From Flavobacterium xanthum (lineage in GTDB: Bacteria > Bacteroidota > Bacteroidia > Flavobacteriales > Flavobacteriaceae): DNA of 64,000 bases. The stretch covers positions 1 through 64,000 of the forward strand of contig NZ_FRBU01000009.1 of the NCBI RefSeq assembly GCF_900142695.1, read 5' to 3'. Below the pieces are notes generated by a model. It was not told the DNA's origin, did not search any database, and saw only the letters and a program-made list of their open reading frames with translations. This document shows positions 1-9,262 of the stretch, one piece after another. Position 1 is the stretch's first letter. Each line of letters starts with the position of its first letter. The position numbers were made by a program, and so were the translations under genes.

Positions 1-46
1 CTCTTCTTGTTCTTGACATAATTCTGCTAATTTAAGGTTTTTAATC

Positions 47-223
47 CTATCTTAAATTCACACAAAAAGTTGTACGTTTTTTGGGGAGCAGCATAAATAC
101 TGGGGAATTGTAATGTCCATTTGGATAAATACAGTTTGTACTCTGTTTATATATAGTTTTAACATAAGGCATTTTGTTTAAAACACGTTTGATTTTATCA
201 TTTATATTTCTTTTAATATTCAT
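47..223 (-). pseudogene. Remnant of a methyltransferase-like gene (5' part)
   Basis: A 58-codon leftward frame opens with MNIKRNINDKIKRVLNK and contains YPNGHYNSPVF. From memory this resembles the start of SAM-dependent methyltransferases found in flavobacterial polysaccharide clusters. The frame ends at a TAG at 47-49. Coding-like sequence (RIKNLKLAELCQEQEE) continues in another frame to the window edge, with two stops between the segments, so the gene looks frameshifted or decayed. It lies just downstream of the last glycosyltransferase in the same direction, as a sugar O-methyltransferase of that cluster might. The family assignment is tentative because most of the gene lies outside the window. 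Confidence 0.4.
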
Positions 224-298
224 AGATTTTTATTAATTAGTAGTAATTTTTGGATAATTAAATTTGTATTAGTGACAATAGGATTAAAAAAATAATTT

Positions 299-1309
299 TT
301 AATATTTTTCAATCATTTCTCGTGGCAACTTTTTCCATTGTATAAATAACTTAACCAACAACTTTATAGAAATGAATTTTATAAAAACTCTGTTTTTTAC
401 AAAATAGCTAAAACCACTTAGTGTTTTATTTTTATTAAAATTAGAAATTGGATATTGTTTAGCGTTTTCATATTGCGGCTCTACTCCCATCCAATCTTCA
501 AAGGTATTGCCCATATGATAAGCATAATTATCACAAGTTGTTACTCGCCAATATCCCTTTTTAAGTGGTGCTCGATCTAAATACCCTTCACTATTTCCTC
601 CTAATTTATAGCCTATATATGTTGTAATTTCCTGAAACATATCTTTTTTATAGGTAGCTACAAAATGTCCCGAACCTACCAAAACTTTTAAATCAGAATT
701 TATTTCCAATCCTAAATTGTATTTTAAATAGTCCTGATTGTAACTTCTATCCCAACCTATACTATCATAAAAACGAATTAATGCTTCTTTATTTTTTACT
801 GGTAAAAATTTTAAACTTTTATTAAAAAAATTATCAAAAATAACAGTCCCACAATTTACTTCATACGTTTTAAATTGCGGAACGATACCAACTACTCCAA
901 CTTTTGGTATTTGTGCAAATACTTTCACTGTTTCTTTTTGCCAATTGGGAAGAAACATTACATCAGCATCAGTAATAGTAACCAACTCAATATTATTTCC
1001 GCCTAAACCTTTTACAATTGCATTAAGCTTCCCAATATTCTGGGTATGAATTACTTCATGTATTCTATTTTGCGCTAATAATTCATTTAAATAATCTTTA
1101 ACAAAAATACCACTCCCGTTATTTACAATTGTGATAAATGTTTTGTTATGAATAGTTGCAAATAAAGAAGACAAACAGATTTTAAAAATGGTAAAACTAT
1201 CCTTAAAATAGTCTTCTTCATTTGGAATATAGATTGGTATAATAATCTGATGTGTATATTCAGGATCCTCTTGTGGTTGATCTTTATGTGGGTTGAAACC
1301 TACTCGCAT
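299..1309 (-). CDS. Glycosyltransferase, GT-A fold (GT2-like)
   Basis: The 336-residue product is probably a cytoplasmic or membrane-associated sugar transferase of the polysaccharide cluster. An N-terminal beta-alpha pattern (QIIIPIYIPNEED) is followed by a metal-binding DxD-type motif TDADV (about residues 113-117), as in GT-A enzymes. It lacks the usual short VSIIIPxYN start of GT2, so it is a divergent member. Its start directly abuts the stop of the upstream glycosyltransferase (1310), which suggests coupled translation. It is the last intact gene of the leftward cluster. Donor and acceptor sugars cannot be read from the sequence. Confidence 0.8.
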   Translation of the reverse strand: MRVGFNPHKDQPQEDPEYTHQIIIPIYIPNEEDYFKDSFTIFKICLSSLFATIHNKTFITIVNNGSGIFVKDYLNELLAQNRIHEVIHTQNIGKLNAIVKGLGGNNIELVTITDADVMFLPNWQKETVKVFAQIPKVGVVGIVPQFKTYEVNCGTVIFDNFFNKSLKFLPVKNKEALIRFYDSIGWDRSYNQDYLKYNLGLEINSDLKVLVGSGHFVATYKKDMFQEITTYIGYKLGGNSEGYLDRAPLKKGYWRVTTCDNYAYHMGNTFEDWMGVEPQYENAKQYPISNFNKNKTLSGFSYFVKNRVFIKFISIKLLVKLFIQWKKLPREMIEKY

Positions 1310-2248
1310 TTAGTATTTAAAAATAATTTTTAATCTTGCTTTTACTCTTCTCTTTAATTTATTGAACTTGTATAAAAGATTATCTTTCTTTTTTTGATTA
1401 TAAAAAAAAAAATTATTTTGTTTAATTAATATTGGATAGGTCCTTTTCAACTCATTATAAACGGCCCATTTTTTTTTATCTAAATATTTAGAATTTAATT
1501 TATTATATTTTGTTTTGTATAATATTTCAATAATTTTCCAACTATTCAAGAGGCTAGTTGCTTTTTGAAATGAATTAAGCATACTTAAATTATTGCTGGT
1601 CTTTTCTCTGTGACGAACAAAAGTATCTTTATTAAAAATAATCTTACTTGAGTTATAAATTATCCTAAAAAAAAATTCCCCATCATCATTCAAAGTTAAA
1701 TTTTCATTCCAATACCCCGAAAAATTAACTAAGGCTCTACTTATTAAGAAGCTTTCCGGTGCATAATATCCGCCCATTTCACCAATTATGTCAAAATACG
1801 ATTCAGAATTATTAAAATTTCGATAATCCTTTCTATCATAATCTAAAATAATATCATCATTTATCTGCTTAAAAGTACTAGTTATACAAACAGAAATTAC
1901 TTTTTCATTCTCATTTTTTAAGGAATCAATTTGCTTTGCTAATTTATTCTTTGCTAAAATATCATCTGAGTCTAAAAACTGAATGTATTCGCCTCTTGCT
2001 ATTTGAAGTCCCAAATTTTTTGAAACACTGGCCCCTTGCTTAAATTCTAAAGGTTTTGCAATTGTGATAAATCTATTATCTCTATTTGAATATTCTTTGA
2101 GAATGACATTTGTACCATCAGTTGATCTATCATCAATAATAATACACTCCCAGTTACTATACGTTTGTTCTAAAACACTATCCAGAGTTTCGCTTATTAG
2201 CTTTTCACGATTGTATGATGGAATGATTATGGAAATTAATGGGTTCAT
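1310..2248 (-). CDS. Glycosyltransferase family 2
   Basis: A 312-residue classical GT2 enzyme. It starts with MNPLISIIIPSYNREK, has the nucleotide-binding IIIDDRSTDGT segment at about 37-46 and the metal-binding DSDD at 93-96. The C-terminal third is Lys/Asn-rich and basic, as in enzymes working at the membrane face on lipid-linked glycans. It abuts the next gene (start at 1309) and lies 60 bp downstream of a GT4-like gene. The sugar it transfers is unknown. Confidence 0.88.
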   Translation of the reverse strand: MNPLISIIIPSYNREKLISETLDSVLEQTYSNWECIIIDDRSTDGTNVILKEYSNRDNRFITIAKPLEFKQGASVSKNLGLQIARGEYIQFLDSDDILAKNKLAKQIDSLKNENEKVISVCITSTFKQINDDIILDYDRKDYRNFNNSESYFDIIGEMGGYYAPESFLISRALVNFSGYWNENLTLNDDGEFFFRIIYNSSKIIFNKDTFVRHREKTSNNLSMLNSFQKATSLLNSWKIIEILYKTKYNKLNSKYLDKKKWAVYNELKRTYPILIKQNNFFFYNQKKKDNLLYKFNKLKRRVKARLKIIFKY

Positions 2249-2308
2249 AAATTTAAGTTGCTAATATATACATACCGTTTAGAGTTTTTATTATTAAAAT
2301 TTAATCTC

Positions 2309-3457
2309 CTAATAATTTAAAATATTATCTATTCTTGAATAAATTTCTTCGATTCTTATTTGATTATGATTATAGTTCAGTCTTTGTTCAGCTATTTCAT
2401 TGTTTAGAATCATCGCCCGCTTCAATAATTTTAAATTAGTTAAAGCAAAAACAATTTTATCTTTAATTTCATTTACATCATTAGAATCATTAATAACCAA
2501 TCCATTTTTTTTGTTCTCAATAATTTCCGCAGTGGCATTTCCTGGATTAGATTGTATTGGAAATGCTTGCATAATTATCGCTTCTAATAGCGTGTTCGGC
2601 ATTCCATCCGATATACTATTTCCAATATATAAAATAGATTTACCCATCAATTTTATCAATTCCATTTGAGACAAATCATGTCTTCCAAAAGTCTTATATG
2701 GGAGTTTATTAAGATCAATAAAATCAATAACTTCTTGGTGGGCTCCAAAAACAACTACTTCATAATTTAGAAGAAGATTATTCGCAAGTTGTAAAGCTTT
2801 TATAACGTTCAATCCTCTACCAAATAAATGTTCATATCCCTTTATCAAAATGATTCTTCTTTCTTCAAAAGATAGGGCATAATCTTTATAATAAGTTAAA
2901 TCATAACCTCCTCCTGTAGGGATAACACCGTAAAAATCCCCCATAAACCCCAACGATTTCGCGATCTCAAAATCCCTTTGACAATCGGTATGCAAAAAAT
3001 CAATTCTTGCCAGCATCCTTTTGATTGTTTTTAGATCCTTTGGAATTTGTCTATTAAAATACAAATCATTACCCCAACAAGAATACAACCACTTAATATG
3101 TTTGAATTTAATCATTGTTTTTAAAATTGGATAACTACAGGTATGCATTTCAAAACTATGGATAAGATCAGGTTGAATTTCTAGAATTATTTTTTCCAAA
3201 TATTCATTTGCTGTGACTTCTAAAAAAGGATTTAATAAATTATATAAAGACGAATAATTTTTTCTCAAAAAATACTCCCCTTTTAGATTTGGAATTTTTC
3301 TGTTTTTCCAATTAGTTAATTGATGTACTTTATTAAGCGTATTTAATTTACCATTACCAGTGACATCAAACCAATATAATTCGTGAGTAGTATCTTGTAG
3401 ATTCTCAATCCACCTAATAGCATGGATCGAATGCATCGAAACAAAAAGAATTTTCAT
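2309..3457 (-). CDS. Glycosyltransferase, GT4-like (GT-B fold)
   Basis: 382 residues. The N-terminal MKILFVSMHSIHAIRWIENL and the C-terminal Rossmann half carrying SDGMPNTLLEAIIMQAFPI fit GT4-type retaining glycosyltransferases, in which the conserved E of the LLEA segment contacts the nucleotide sugar. The start overlaps the end of the fucosyltransferase gene by 4 bp (3454-3457), so the two are probably translationally coupled. It belongs to the leftward polysaccharide cluster. The specific linkage cannot be assigned. Confidence 0.82.
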   Translation of the reverse strand: MKILFVSMHSIHAIRWIENLQDTTHELYWFDVTGNGKLNTLNKVHQLTNWKNRKIPNLKGEYFLRKNYSSLYNLLNPFLEVTANEYLEKIILEIQPDLIHSFEMHTCSYPILKTMIKFKHIKWLYSCWGNDLYFNRQIPKDLKTIKRMLARIDFLHTDCQRDFEIAKSLGFMGDFYGVIPTGGGYDLTYYKDYALSFEERRIILIKGYEHLFGRGLNVIKALQLANNLLLNYEVVVFGAHQEVIDFIDLNKLPYKTFGRHDLSQMELIKLMGKSILYIGNSISDGMPNTLLEAIIMQAFPIQSNPGNATAEIIENKKNGLVINDSNDVNEIKDKIVFALTNLKLLKRAMILNNEIAEQRLNYNHNQIRIEEIYSRIDNILNY

Positions 3458-4365
3458 TTAAATAAAAGATTTGCAATTTTACTAAATATCCTTTTAGGCA
3501 ATAAAAATCCTTTCTTTGCTACAAATTGAACAATAATAAATATTTGATAGCAAACGCCTTTTATTATTAAACCAGAATAAGTTTTACTTATATTCTTTTT
3601 GTTATGATCAAATTCAATCCAACGAGAAGGGAAAAAATCACTGTCATCATTTAATTCTGCATATGACCCTCTAAAATTTTTCAATGGTCTTATAATTTTA
3701 CTATCCTCTTTCTCGGCTAACCAAGCTACCCACCAAGAAAAAGTAGAATTACTAATAACAAAATCTTGACCTTTTGCAGTTATAGCCAACTGCTCCATCG
3801 GTGTTAAGTTCTCTAAAAAAAAAGTGTTTTTCATAAAACCAAAATGGTACTTACAGTAGTTTATATCATCACTCAAGAAAATTAAATTTCTTTCTTGCCA
3901 ATCAGTGAAATTTTTTGTTATGGCAAGAAAATAATATTTATAAGATAATTGAAAATAATTAGGATGGTACACAAAATCTCCTCTTCTAACACTAACTACT
4001 ATATTTTTCTTATTAAACAAAAATTGATATTTATTATTTAAAGGAAGTGAAAACTGAAGATTAAACTCAAATTGTTTTTTAGTGTCCTTAATGCTAAAAT
4101 ATTTTTCAGATTGTAGAGCCCCGGTAATATCATAATTTTCCTCTCCAATTTTCCAATCATAGTAGTTATTACTAACCTCTATAATTTTCTTGAAATATAC
4201 ATTAGAATTTATAACTGGAAGTTTTTCTGCAAAATAGTCGGCATATTGCCATTCTGGAAATTCGTATTTATGTCCATTACACTTCGCTATTCCTATAGTT
4301 GAAGCTATATAGAATAACTGATTCCCTAAATTCCCCTTCTTATTAAGACTTGCGAATGTAATCAT
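3454..4365 (-). CDS. Probable alpha-1,2-fucosyltransferase (GT11)
   Basis: The 303-residue protein carries the three GT11 signatures: GNLGNQLF (11-18), the GDP-fucose-binding motif VSVRRGDF (RRGD at 127-130) and ISNSTFSWW in the C-terminal third. GT11 enzymes transfer L-fucose from GDP-fucose, usually in alpha-1,2 linkage; some bacterial members act on O-antigen or capsule side chains. No GDP-fucose synthesis genes (gmd, fcl) are in this window, so the donor must come from elsewhere. The gene sits next to a decayed GT2 fragment (4415-4559), which suggests it arrived by recombination within the cluster. Confidence 0.85.
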   Translation of the reverse strand: MITFASLNKKGNLGNQLFYIASTIGIAKCNGHKYEFPEWQYADYFAEKLPVINSNVYFKKIIEVSNNYYDWKIGEENYDITGALQSEKYFSIKDTKKQFEFNLQFSLPLNNKYQFLFNKKNIVVSVRRGDFVYHPNYFQLSYKYYFLAITKNFTDWQERNLIFLSDDINYCKYHFGFMKNTFFLENLTPMEQLAITAKGQDFVISNSTFSWWVAWLAEKEDSKIIRPLKNFRGSYAELNDDSDFFPSRWIEFDHNKKNISKTYSGLIIKGVCYQIFIIVQFVAKKGFLLPKRIFSKIANLLFK

Positions 4366-4414
4366 ATACTACATATTATTAAAAACATTCTATTTATTAA
4401 AATATTTTCTTGTT

Positions 4415-4559
4415 TCATTCTGATAAAACCGTTGGATTTTCTGGAATTGTATGAATACCTATATATTTATTTAAACGTCTATCGGTTTTATTTGCCAATG
4501 ACTGCAAAATTTCTTCAAAGAAGGTAAGTTTATTAATAAGAAATAATAATTGTGACCAT
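4415..4559 (-). pseudogene. Decayed 5' fragment of a GT2 glycosyltransferase
   Basis: Read leftward, the stretch opens MVTIIISY, then after a one-base frameshift continues YKLTFFEEILQSLANKTD, and ends at a TGA at 4415-4417. This closely matches the start of the neighbouring intact gene (MLAIVIPYYK then LSFFEETLQSLANQTD). The DNA also matches over the segment encoding FFEExLQSLAN. It begins only 11 bp after that gene's stop codon. It is therefore the stump of a second, related GT2 gene whose body has been lost, most likely by recombination that brought in or exposed the adjacent fucosyltransferase gene. Confidence 0.75.
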
Positions 4560-4570
4560 AGACAAATATA

Positions 4571-5473
4571 TTAAATATAAAAACTCTTAATAAATCTTCG
4601 AAAACATTTAAGTAATTGTATAAATTGAAAATTTAAAGTGTAAAAATACATTAATTTATACCACTCATTAAACTTTAATTTTCTATTATTTTTAATCGAG
4701 GTTTCATAATACATCAACAAATCTTTCCGTTGTTCCCTAACAAATAGCGGCAATTTAGTATAAATACATTGTGTACAAAAATTTTCGCTTGCAATGCTTT
4801 TTAAATCTTGATTTTCTTTACTTCCCGAAATACATTCGTCGGAATGTCGTACAAATATATTACTTTCACATATTGTATAAATTAGTTTGTCATTTGAAAA
4901 ATCTAACCAGGCGGCATCATCACTGTGCCAAGCCAACGGAAAATCACGAAACCCATATTTTAAAAAAGATTCTTTAGAAAATACATATTCAGATAAACTA
5001 CTCCTAGTTTGTCCTTTAAACCTTCTATAATAGGAATCAGTTGCATTTTCCCACAAAGGATGAGTAAAAGAATCACTAATAAACCCATTCAATCTCATAT
5101 CTACAGCTTTTGAAGCAAATCTAACTACATTAGATTTGTTATAAAACGCATCATAATGCTTATGCCAAGAATTAACAACAGTAGAGTCTAAATAATCGTC
5201 ATCTCCCAATATCATTATCCACTCCTCTTCACCTATCATAGCAATACAACGCTCCCATTGCTTTACTAAAGATATTCCTCCAAGATTACTCTCAAAACGA
5301 TGGTATACAAAATCAAACTGCCCTCGATATTTTTCAATTAAATTGGAAGGATTTTTTAAACTTGCATCATCACCAATATAGACTTTAAATCTCTTATCCG
5401 TTTGATTGGCTAACGACTGCAACGTTTCTTCAAAAAAAGAGAGTTTATAATATGGTATAACTATAGCTAGCAT
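4571..5473 (-). CDS. Glycosyltransferase family 2
   Basis: A 300-residue GT2-like protein. It has the N-terminal strand MLAIVIPYYKLSFFEETLQS, the nucleotide-binding YIGDDAS (about 32-38) and an acidic metal site LGDDDYLD (DDD at 91-93). It is two bases from the upstream GT2 gene and probably shares its mRNA. A truncated relative lies immediately downstream (4415-4559), so the locus has duplicated or exchanged genes of this subfamily. Substrate unknown. Confidence 0.85.
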   Translation of the reverse strand: MLAIVIPYYKLSFFEETLQSLANQTDKRFKVYIGDDASLKNPSNLIEKYRGQFDFVYHRFESNLGGISLVKQWERCIAMIGEEEWIMILGDDDYLDSTVVNSWHKHYDAFYNKSNVVRFASKAVDMRLNGFISDSFTHPLWENATDSYYRRFKGQTRSSLSEYVFSKESFLKYGFRDFPLAWHSDDAAWLDFSNDKLIYTICESNIFVRHSDECISGSKENQDLKSIASENFCTQCIYTKLPLFVREQRKDLLMYYETSIKNNRKLKFNEWYKLMYFYTLNFQFIQLLKCFRRFIKSFYI

Positions 5474-5475
5474 TA

Positions 5476-6315
5476 TTATTTATTTATTTTATACAATCCA
5501 AATACCGAAAAACCAAAAAAGGTAGAACAAAAAGCATCAATTACAAATTTCTCGCTTTTTAAATTTTCAGAACACTTATTATTAGTATCTATTACTTCAT
5601 TAAGTTCCATAAAAGATCCCAACTGTTTTACAAAGAAATCGACATGTTTAATACTCATATACTCATTCATGATTTTAACCGTTTCACCATTTAATTGTCT
5701 TTGTCTCGATACCTGTTTTGTTCTGTAATAAAATTGTACCGTATCTAAACAGAAAACCTTTCCTCCATCTTTTAAAATTGAAATCCAAAATTCCCAATCT
5801 TCAATACCATAAATCATATTTATATCATAACCTCCCACCAGTTCCCAATCTTTTTTCCTAAATAATGCTGAGCAAAAAATCATATTTAACCTTGCTAATT
5901 CTTTAAGTGAATAAGGCTGTAAGTTCCAAGGTCCACTTTTTTCACCAAAATATTCGGCTCTACAGTATACCACTTTTAATGCTGTATCATACTTAAACAC
6001 CTCTATTCCTAAACTGATATAATCACTCCCAATCTTATCATCTGCATCTAAAGGCAAAATAAACTCTCCAACCGCATGACTTATCCCCAAATTTCTAGCG
6101 CTGCTAACTCCTCCATTTTCTTTAAAAAAATATTGGAATCTCGCATCTCTTTTTAGCCATTTTTCAACTATATTTTCTGTATTATCTGGACTTCCATCGT
6201 TTACAATAATGCATTCCCATTTTTGATAGGTTTGGTTTAATACCGATTGTAATGTTTCATCCAGATACTGGGCTTGATTGTAACATGGAACAATTATGGA
6301 GACTATAGTATTCAT
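5476..6315 (-). CDS. Glycosyltransferase family 2
   Basis: 279 residues. Canonical GT2 motifs are present: MNTIVSIIVPCYNQAQYLDE at the start, VNDGSPDNT (about 38-46) for nucleotide binding, and LPLDADD (DADD at 90-93) for the metal. A WEFWISILKDGG segment near residue 170 matches the acceptor-side region of many GT2 capsule enzymes. Its start directly abuts the stop of the upstream gene (6316). It belongs to the leftward polysaccharide operon; the sugar is not identifiable. Confidence 0.88.
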   Translation of the reverse strand: MNTIVSIIVPCYNQAQYLDETLQSVLNQTYQKWECIIVNDGSPDNTENIVEKWLKRDARFQYFFKENGGVSSARNLGISHAVGEFILPLDADDKIGSDYISLGIEVFKYDTALKVVYCRAEYFGEKSGPWNLQPYSLKELARLNMIFCSALFRKKDWELVGGYDINMIYGIEDWEFWISILKDGGKVFCLDTVQFYYRTKQVSRQRQLNGETVKIMNEYMSIKHVDFFVKQLGSFMELNEVIDTNNKCSENLKSEKFVIDAFCSTFFGFSVFGLYKINK

Positions 6316-7098
6316 TTAAAACTTATTTAATATTCCAAGTTTCACTAATATTTTTATTTTTCTAGATTTTCTAAGATTTTCGACTATCGTTTTCAATTCA
6401 AATAATTTCTCATTATCACAAATAAAAGCTTGGAAGTTAGATTTTAAAATCTTCCGACTTTCCTCAAGAATTAAAACTTTATTTTGAGGAACTGAACTTA
6501 AGCCATCCAAATAAAAAGTAGCTAAAGTTTCATCAACTCTTATATAGGAACAATTAAATTTACATATGCTTTCCATAAAAAATTTCCAATCAGAAACAAT
6601 TTTAAAACTTTCATCATACATTCCTATCTTAGTAAATAAAGAGGCTTTAATAAAAGTAGCGGGATGAGGTAAAGTATCATTTGTAAAATAGGAAAATGAT
6701 AATTGGTCAGGATATTTTTTTAGAAAAGTATTGTTATCACCAATGACTTTAAGGTTGAAATAAATTAAATCATAATTTGCTACACGGTTATGGTATTCTT
6801 CGAGTACAGTATCGCTGTAAAAATGATCTCCGCTATTCAAAAATAGCAAATAATTTCCTGAAGCTTTAAGAATACCTTTATTCATTGCATTATAAATACC
6901 CTTATCTGGCTCACTTACCCAATAATCTACATTCTCACTTTGAGCCTCAATATAAGCCTTACTCCCATCCGTAGAACCACCATCAATAACAATATATTCA
7001 AACGCTGCCCAAGTTTGTTGCGCTACACTCTCAATAGTTCTTTTTAAGCCCTCGAGGTTGTTATAGTTGATGGTTATAATGGAAATTTTTGTGCTCAT
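6316..7098 (-). CDS. Glycosyltransferase family 2 (WcaA/PGL-like)
   Basis: 260 residues. The start MSTKISIITINYNNLEGLKR, the segment VIDGGSTDGS (about 37-46), the motif EPDKGIYNAMNKG (63-75) and LNSGD (87-91) in place of a DxD are typical of the GT2 subgroup found in colanic-acid and capsule clusters. The gene lies 14 bp downstream of a GT4-like gene and abuts the next GT2, so all are likely co-transcribed. Function within the glycan is inferred only from context. Confidence 0.87.
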   Translation of the reverse strand: MSTKISIITINYNNLEGLKRTIESVAQQTWAAFEYIVIDGGSTDGSKAYIEAQSENVDYWVSEPDKGIYNAMNKGILKASGNYLLFLNSGDHFYSDTVLEEYHNRVANYDLIYFNLKVIGDNNTFLKKYPDQLSFSYFTNDTLPHPATFIKASLFTKIGMYDESFKIVSDWKFFMESICKFNCSYIRVDETLATFYLDGLSSVPQNKVLILEESRKILKSNFQAFICDNEKLFELKTIVENLRKSRKIKILVKLGILNKF

Positions 7099-7112
7099 TA
7101 TCTAGAGAATCC

Positions 7113-8258
7113 TTAATTAGTATATAAGAGTTGTTTTAAATTTAACGCAAACATTTTAATGTTTTCAGAGTAATCCAAATCATATCTTAATTTGTTCACG
7201 GGATTCTCAATTACTTCCACTATTTTATTTGCTAATTCATTATAATTATGTGGTGAAAAATAGTATGCTTTTTCTTCTAATTGTTCCTGATGAACTGCTA
7301 TATTAGATACAATTAACGTTTGATTCAATGCTTTTGCATCTTCTACAACAGTACTCCAACCTTCAAACAAGGAGGGTTGAATTACTGCTTGTGCATTTTT
7401 CATCAATACCAGCTGGTCTATTCGATCTATAAACCCGAGAAAAATAATTTCTTTTTCTAATTGATAATCAACCACTTTTTGCTTTAAGTTATTGGTGTAA
7501 TTAGGGCTTCTATAATCGTGCTCTTTACCGGTAAAAACAATTTTAACGAAAATTCCTTTATCCTTTAAAATTTTTACTGATTCAATTATGGCTATTTGAT
7601 TTTTATGTTGCCAGAATTGATTGGGAGAAAAAAAATAATCTCCTTGAATACCATATTTCACCATAACCTCATTTATGTTATTCCGCTTCAATATAGGATG
7701 TACAACTGCAAATTGCAATACTTTTTTAACGTTTTTTGAATTGGGGTAAAAGATATTAAAATCATTTAAAGCTGCTTGACTACTAAAAACAATAGTATGA
7801 TTTAAAACGACCATTTTTTCACAACATTCAGAACGTTGTTTCACTTCTTCCGAAGAAAAAAATTCCGGAAAGAATTTTTCCTGTAAATCGGGTATCCAAA
7901 AGACTAAATTTTTGATGTGCTTTAAATTTTCCGCGATATGATAAAGAGGAAAAACACAGTGTAGTTGAATCTTTCTTTCAACAATTTTCTTTTTTACAAT
8001 TTTTAAAGAAACTTTATTTATTATCCTTTCAAGTATATTATAATGTGATGGATACTCTAAAAACTTTAAATGAGAATAACCTGTACTCTTTTTTAGTTCT
8101 TGAAAAAAGCCTTTATTACCAGTAAGAATATACAATTGATTTTGTTCGTTTTCAGGAAGAAAATTCATTGAACGAATCAAATTCTGAATGTAATAAGCTC
8201 CGCCTATCCAGTTTTCATTGTAGTTATAAATAATCCCTACTCGTTTTCCTTTAGCCAT
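7113..8258 (-). CDS. Glycosyltransferase family 4
   Basis: 381 residues, GT-B fold. The N-terminal glycine-rich loop lies in GGAYYIQNLIRSM. The C-terminal half has FSPNQFWQHKN, the linker GKEHDYRSPNY and the conserved donor-binding segment QPSLFEGWSTVVEDAKAL, in which the first E is the expected catalytic/UDP-contact residue of GT4. The start overlaps the end of the epimerase gene by 22 bp, pointing to translational coupling and joint action. The sugar transferred is unknown; mannosyl- or rhamnosyltransferases often have this profile. Confidence 0.85.
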   Translation of the reverse strand: MAKGKRVGIIYNYNENWIGGAYYIQNLIRSMNFLPENEQNQLYILTGNKGFFQELKKSTGYSHLKFLEYPSHYNILERIINKVSLKIVKKKIVERKIQLHCVFPLYHIAENLKHIKNLVFWIPDLQEKFFPEFFSSEEVKQRSECCEKMVVLNHTIVFSSQAALNDFNIFYPNSKNVKKVLQFAVVHPILKRNNINEVMVKYGIQGDYFFSPNQFWQHKNQIAIIESVKILKDKGIFVKIVFTGKEHDYRSPNYTNNLKQKVVDYQLEKEIIFLGFIDRIDQLVLMKNAQAVIQPSLFEGWSTVVEDAKALNQTLIVSNIAVHQEQLEEKAYYFSPHNYNELANKIVEVIENPVNKLRYDLDYSENIKMFALNLKQLLYTN

Positions 8259-9130
8259 TCAGCATATTTTTTAAGTCCCAAATGTAAATTAAACTGAGGT
8301 TCAAAACCATATTTTTTAAGGATTTCCATATCGGCTAACCAGTTATTTGGGTCACCTACTTTCACTTCTCCATTAAAAACCACTTCCTTATCAGGTGAAA
8401 AAGCATTAATAAAAACTTTTGCAGCCTCAATAATTGTCGTTTCTACATTGCTGGCAACATTATAAATGGAACCTTGAAAAGTAGAATGCTGAATGACCAA
8501 ATCAATAATTTGGACCAGGTCATTAATATAAATAAAATCCCGGGTCTCATTTCCTGTCCCAAAAAGTGAAATCACATTACTTTTCAGTGATTTTTGAGAC
8601 AAGTCCCAGAACAATTGTTTTTTTAAGCGTGGTCCATAAGCCGAAAAAACTCGCAAACTACAGGTGTTTAAACCAAAAAACTTGTGATACTCTGTAAGCA
8701 ATAATTCACTTTGTAACTTATGAAAACCATAGGGAGATAAGGGTTTACAAACACTATCTTCTGAAATAGGCAATGTTTGTGGATTACCGTAAACTGCAGC
8801 ACTCGAAAAATTAATGAACTTGCAATTGATATTATAATCCCGAATTGCAACTAAAATTTTTTGCACATTAATCACATTTAGCTCAAAATCTTTAGAAGGA
8901 TTTTCAAATGAAAATCCAACATGAGCCGATCCAGATGCATTAATGCAAACATCAAATTGATGCTCTTGAAACGGTAAAGAAAAATCAGAATTATGGCGAT
9001 CTATGACATAACAATTATCCTCTTGCGATTCATTTACATCCACTTCCCATATTTGATGCCCTTGAGATTTAAAATAATCGACACAATGACTGCCTATAAA
9101 ACCTTTGGAACCAATGATAAGCATTTTCAT
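8237..9130 (-). CDS. NAD-dependent epimerase/dehydratase (extended SDR)
   Basis: 297 residues. The Rossmann fingerprint GSKGFIG (7-13) and the catalytic YxxxK (Tyr134, Lys138 in SPYGFHK) identify an extended short-chain dehydrogenase acting on nucleotide sugars. FSSAAVYG (108-115) supplies the catalytic Ser. Such enzymes make UDP-galactose, UDP-uronic acids, GDP- or dTDP-deoxysugars; the exact reaction is not decided by these motifs. It overlaps the downstream GT4 gene by 22 bp, so that enzyme may use its product. A 132-bp gap without recognisable signals separates it from the next upstream gene. Confidence 0.85.
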   Translation of the reverse strand: MKMLIIGSKGFIGSHCVDYFKSQGHQIWEVDVNESQEDNCYVIDRHNSDFSLPFQEHQFDVCINASGSAHVGFSFENPSKDFELNVINVQKILVAIRDYNINCKFINFSSAAVYGNPQTLPISEDSVCKPLSPYGFHKLQSELLLTEYHKFFGLNTCSLRVFSAYGPRLKKQLFWDLSQKSLKSNVISLFGTGNETRDFIYINDLVQIIDLVIQHSTFQGSIYNVASNVETTIIEAAKVFINAFSPDKEVVFNGEVKVGDPNNWLADMEILKKYGFEPQFNLHLGLKKYAEWLKENE

Positions 9131-9262
9131 TTTGAAAAATATTTAATTAGATTAAAAATTATTTGTCAGATTTTTAAATAACCGAAAAATAAAACATTTA
9201 ATAGTAAACTTAAAACCATATAACCCTTAAAATATGCAAATCAGTATTACTTGTCATAATAT

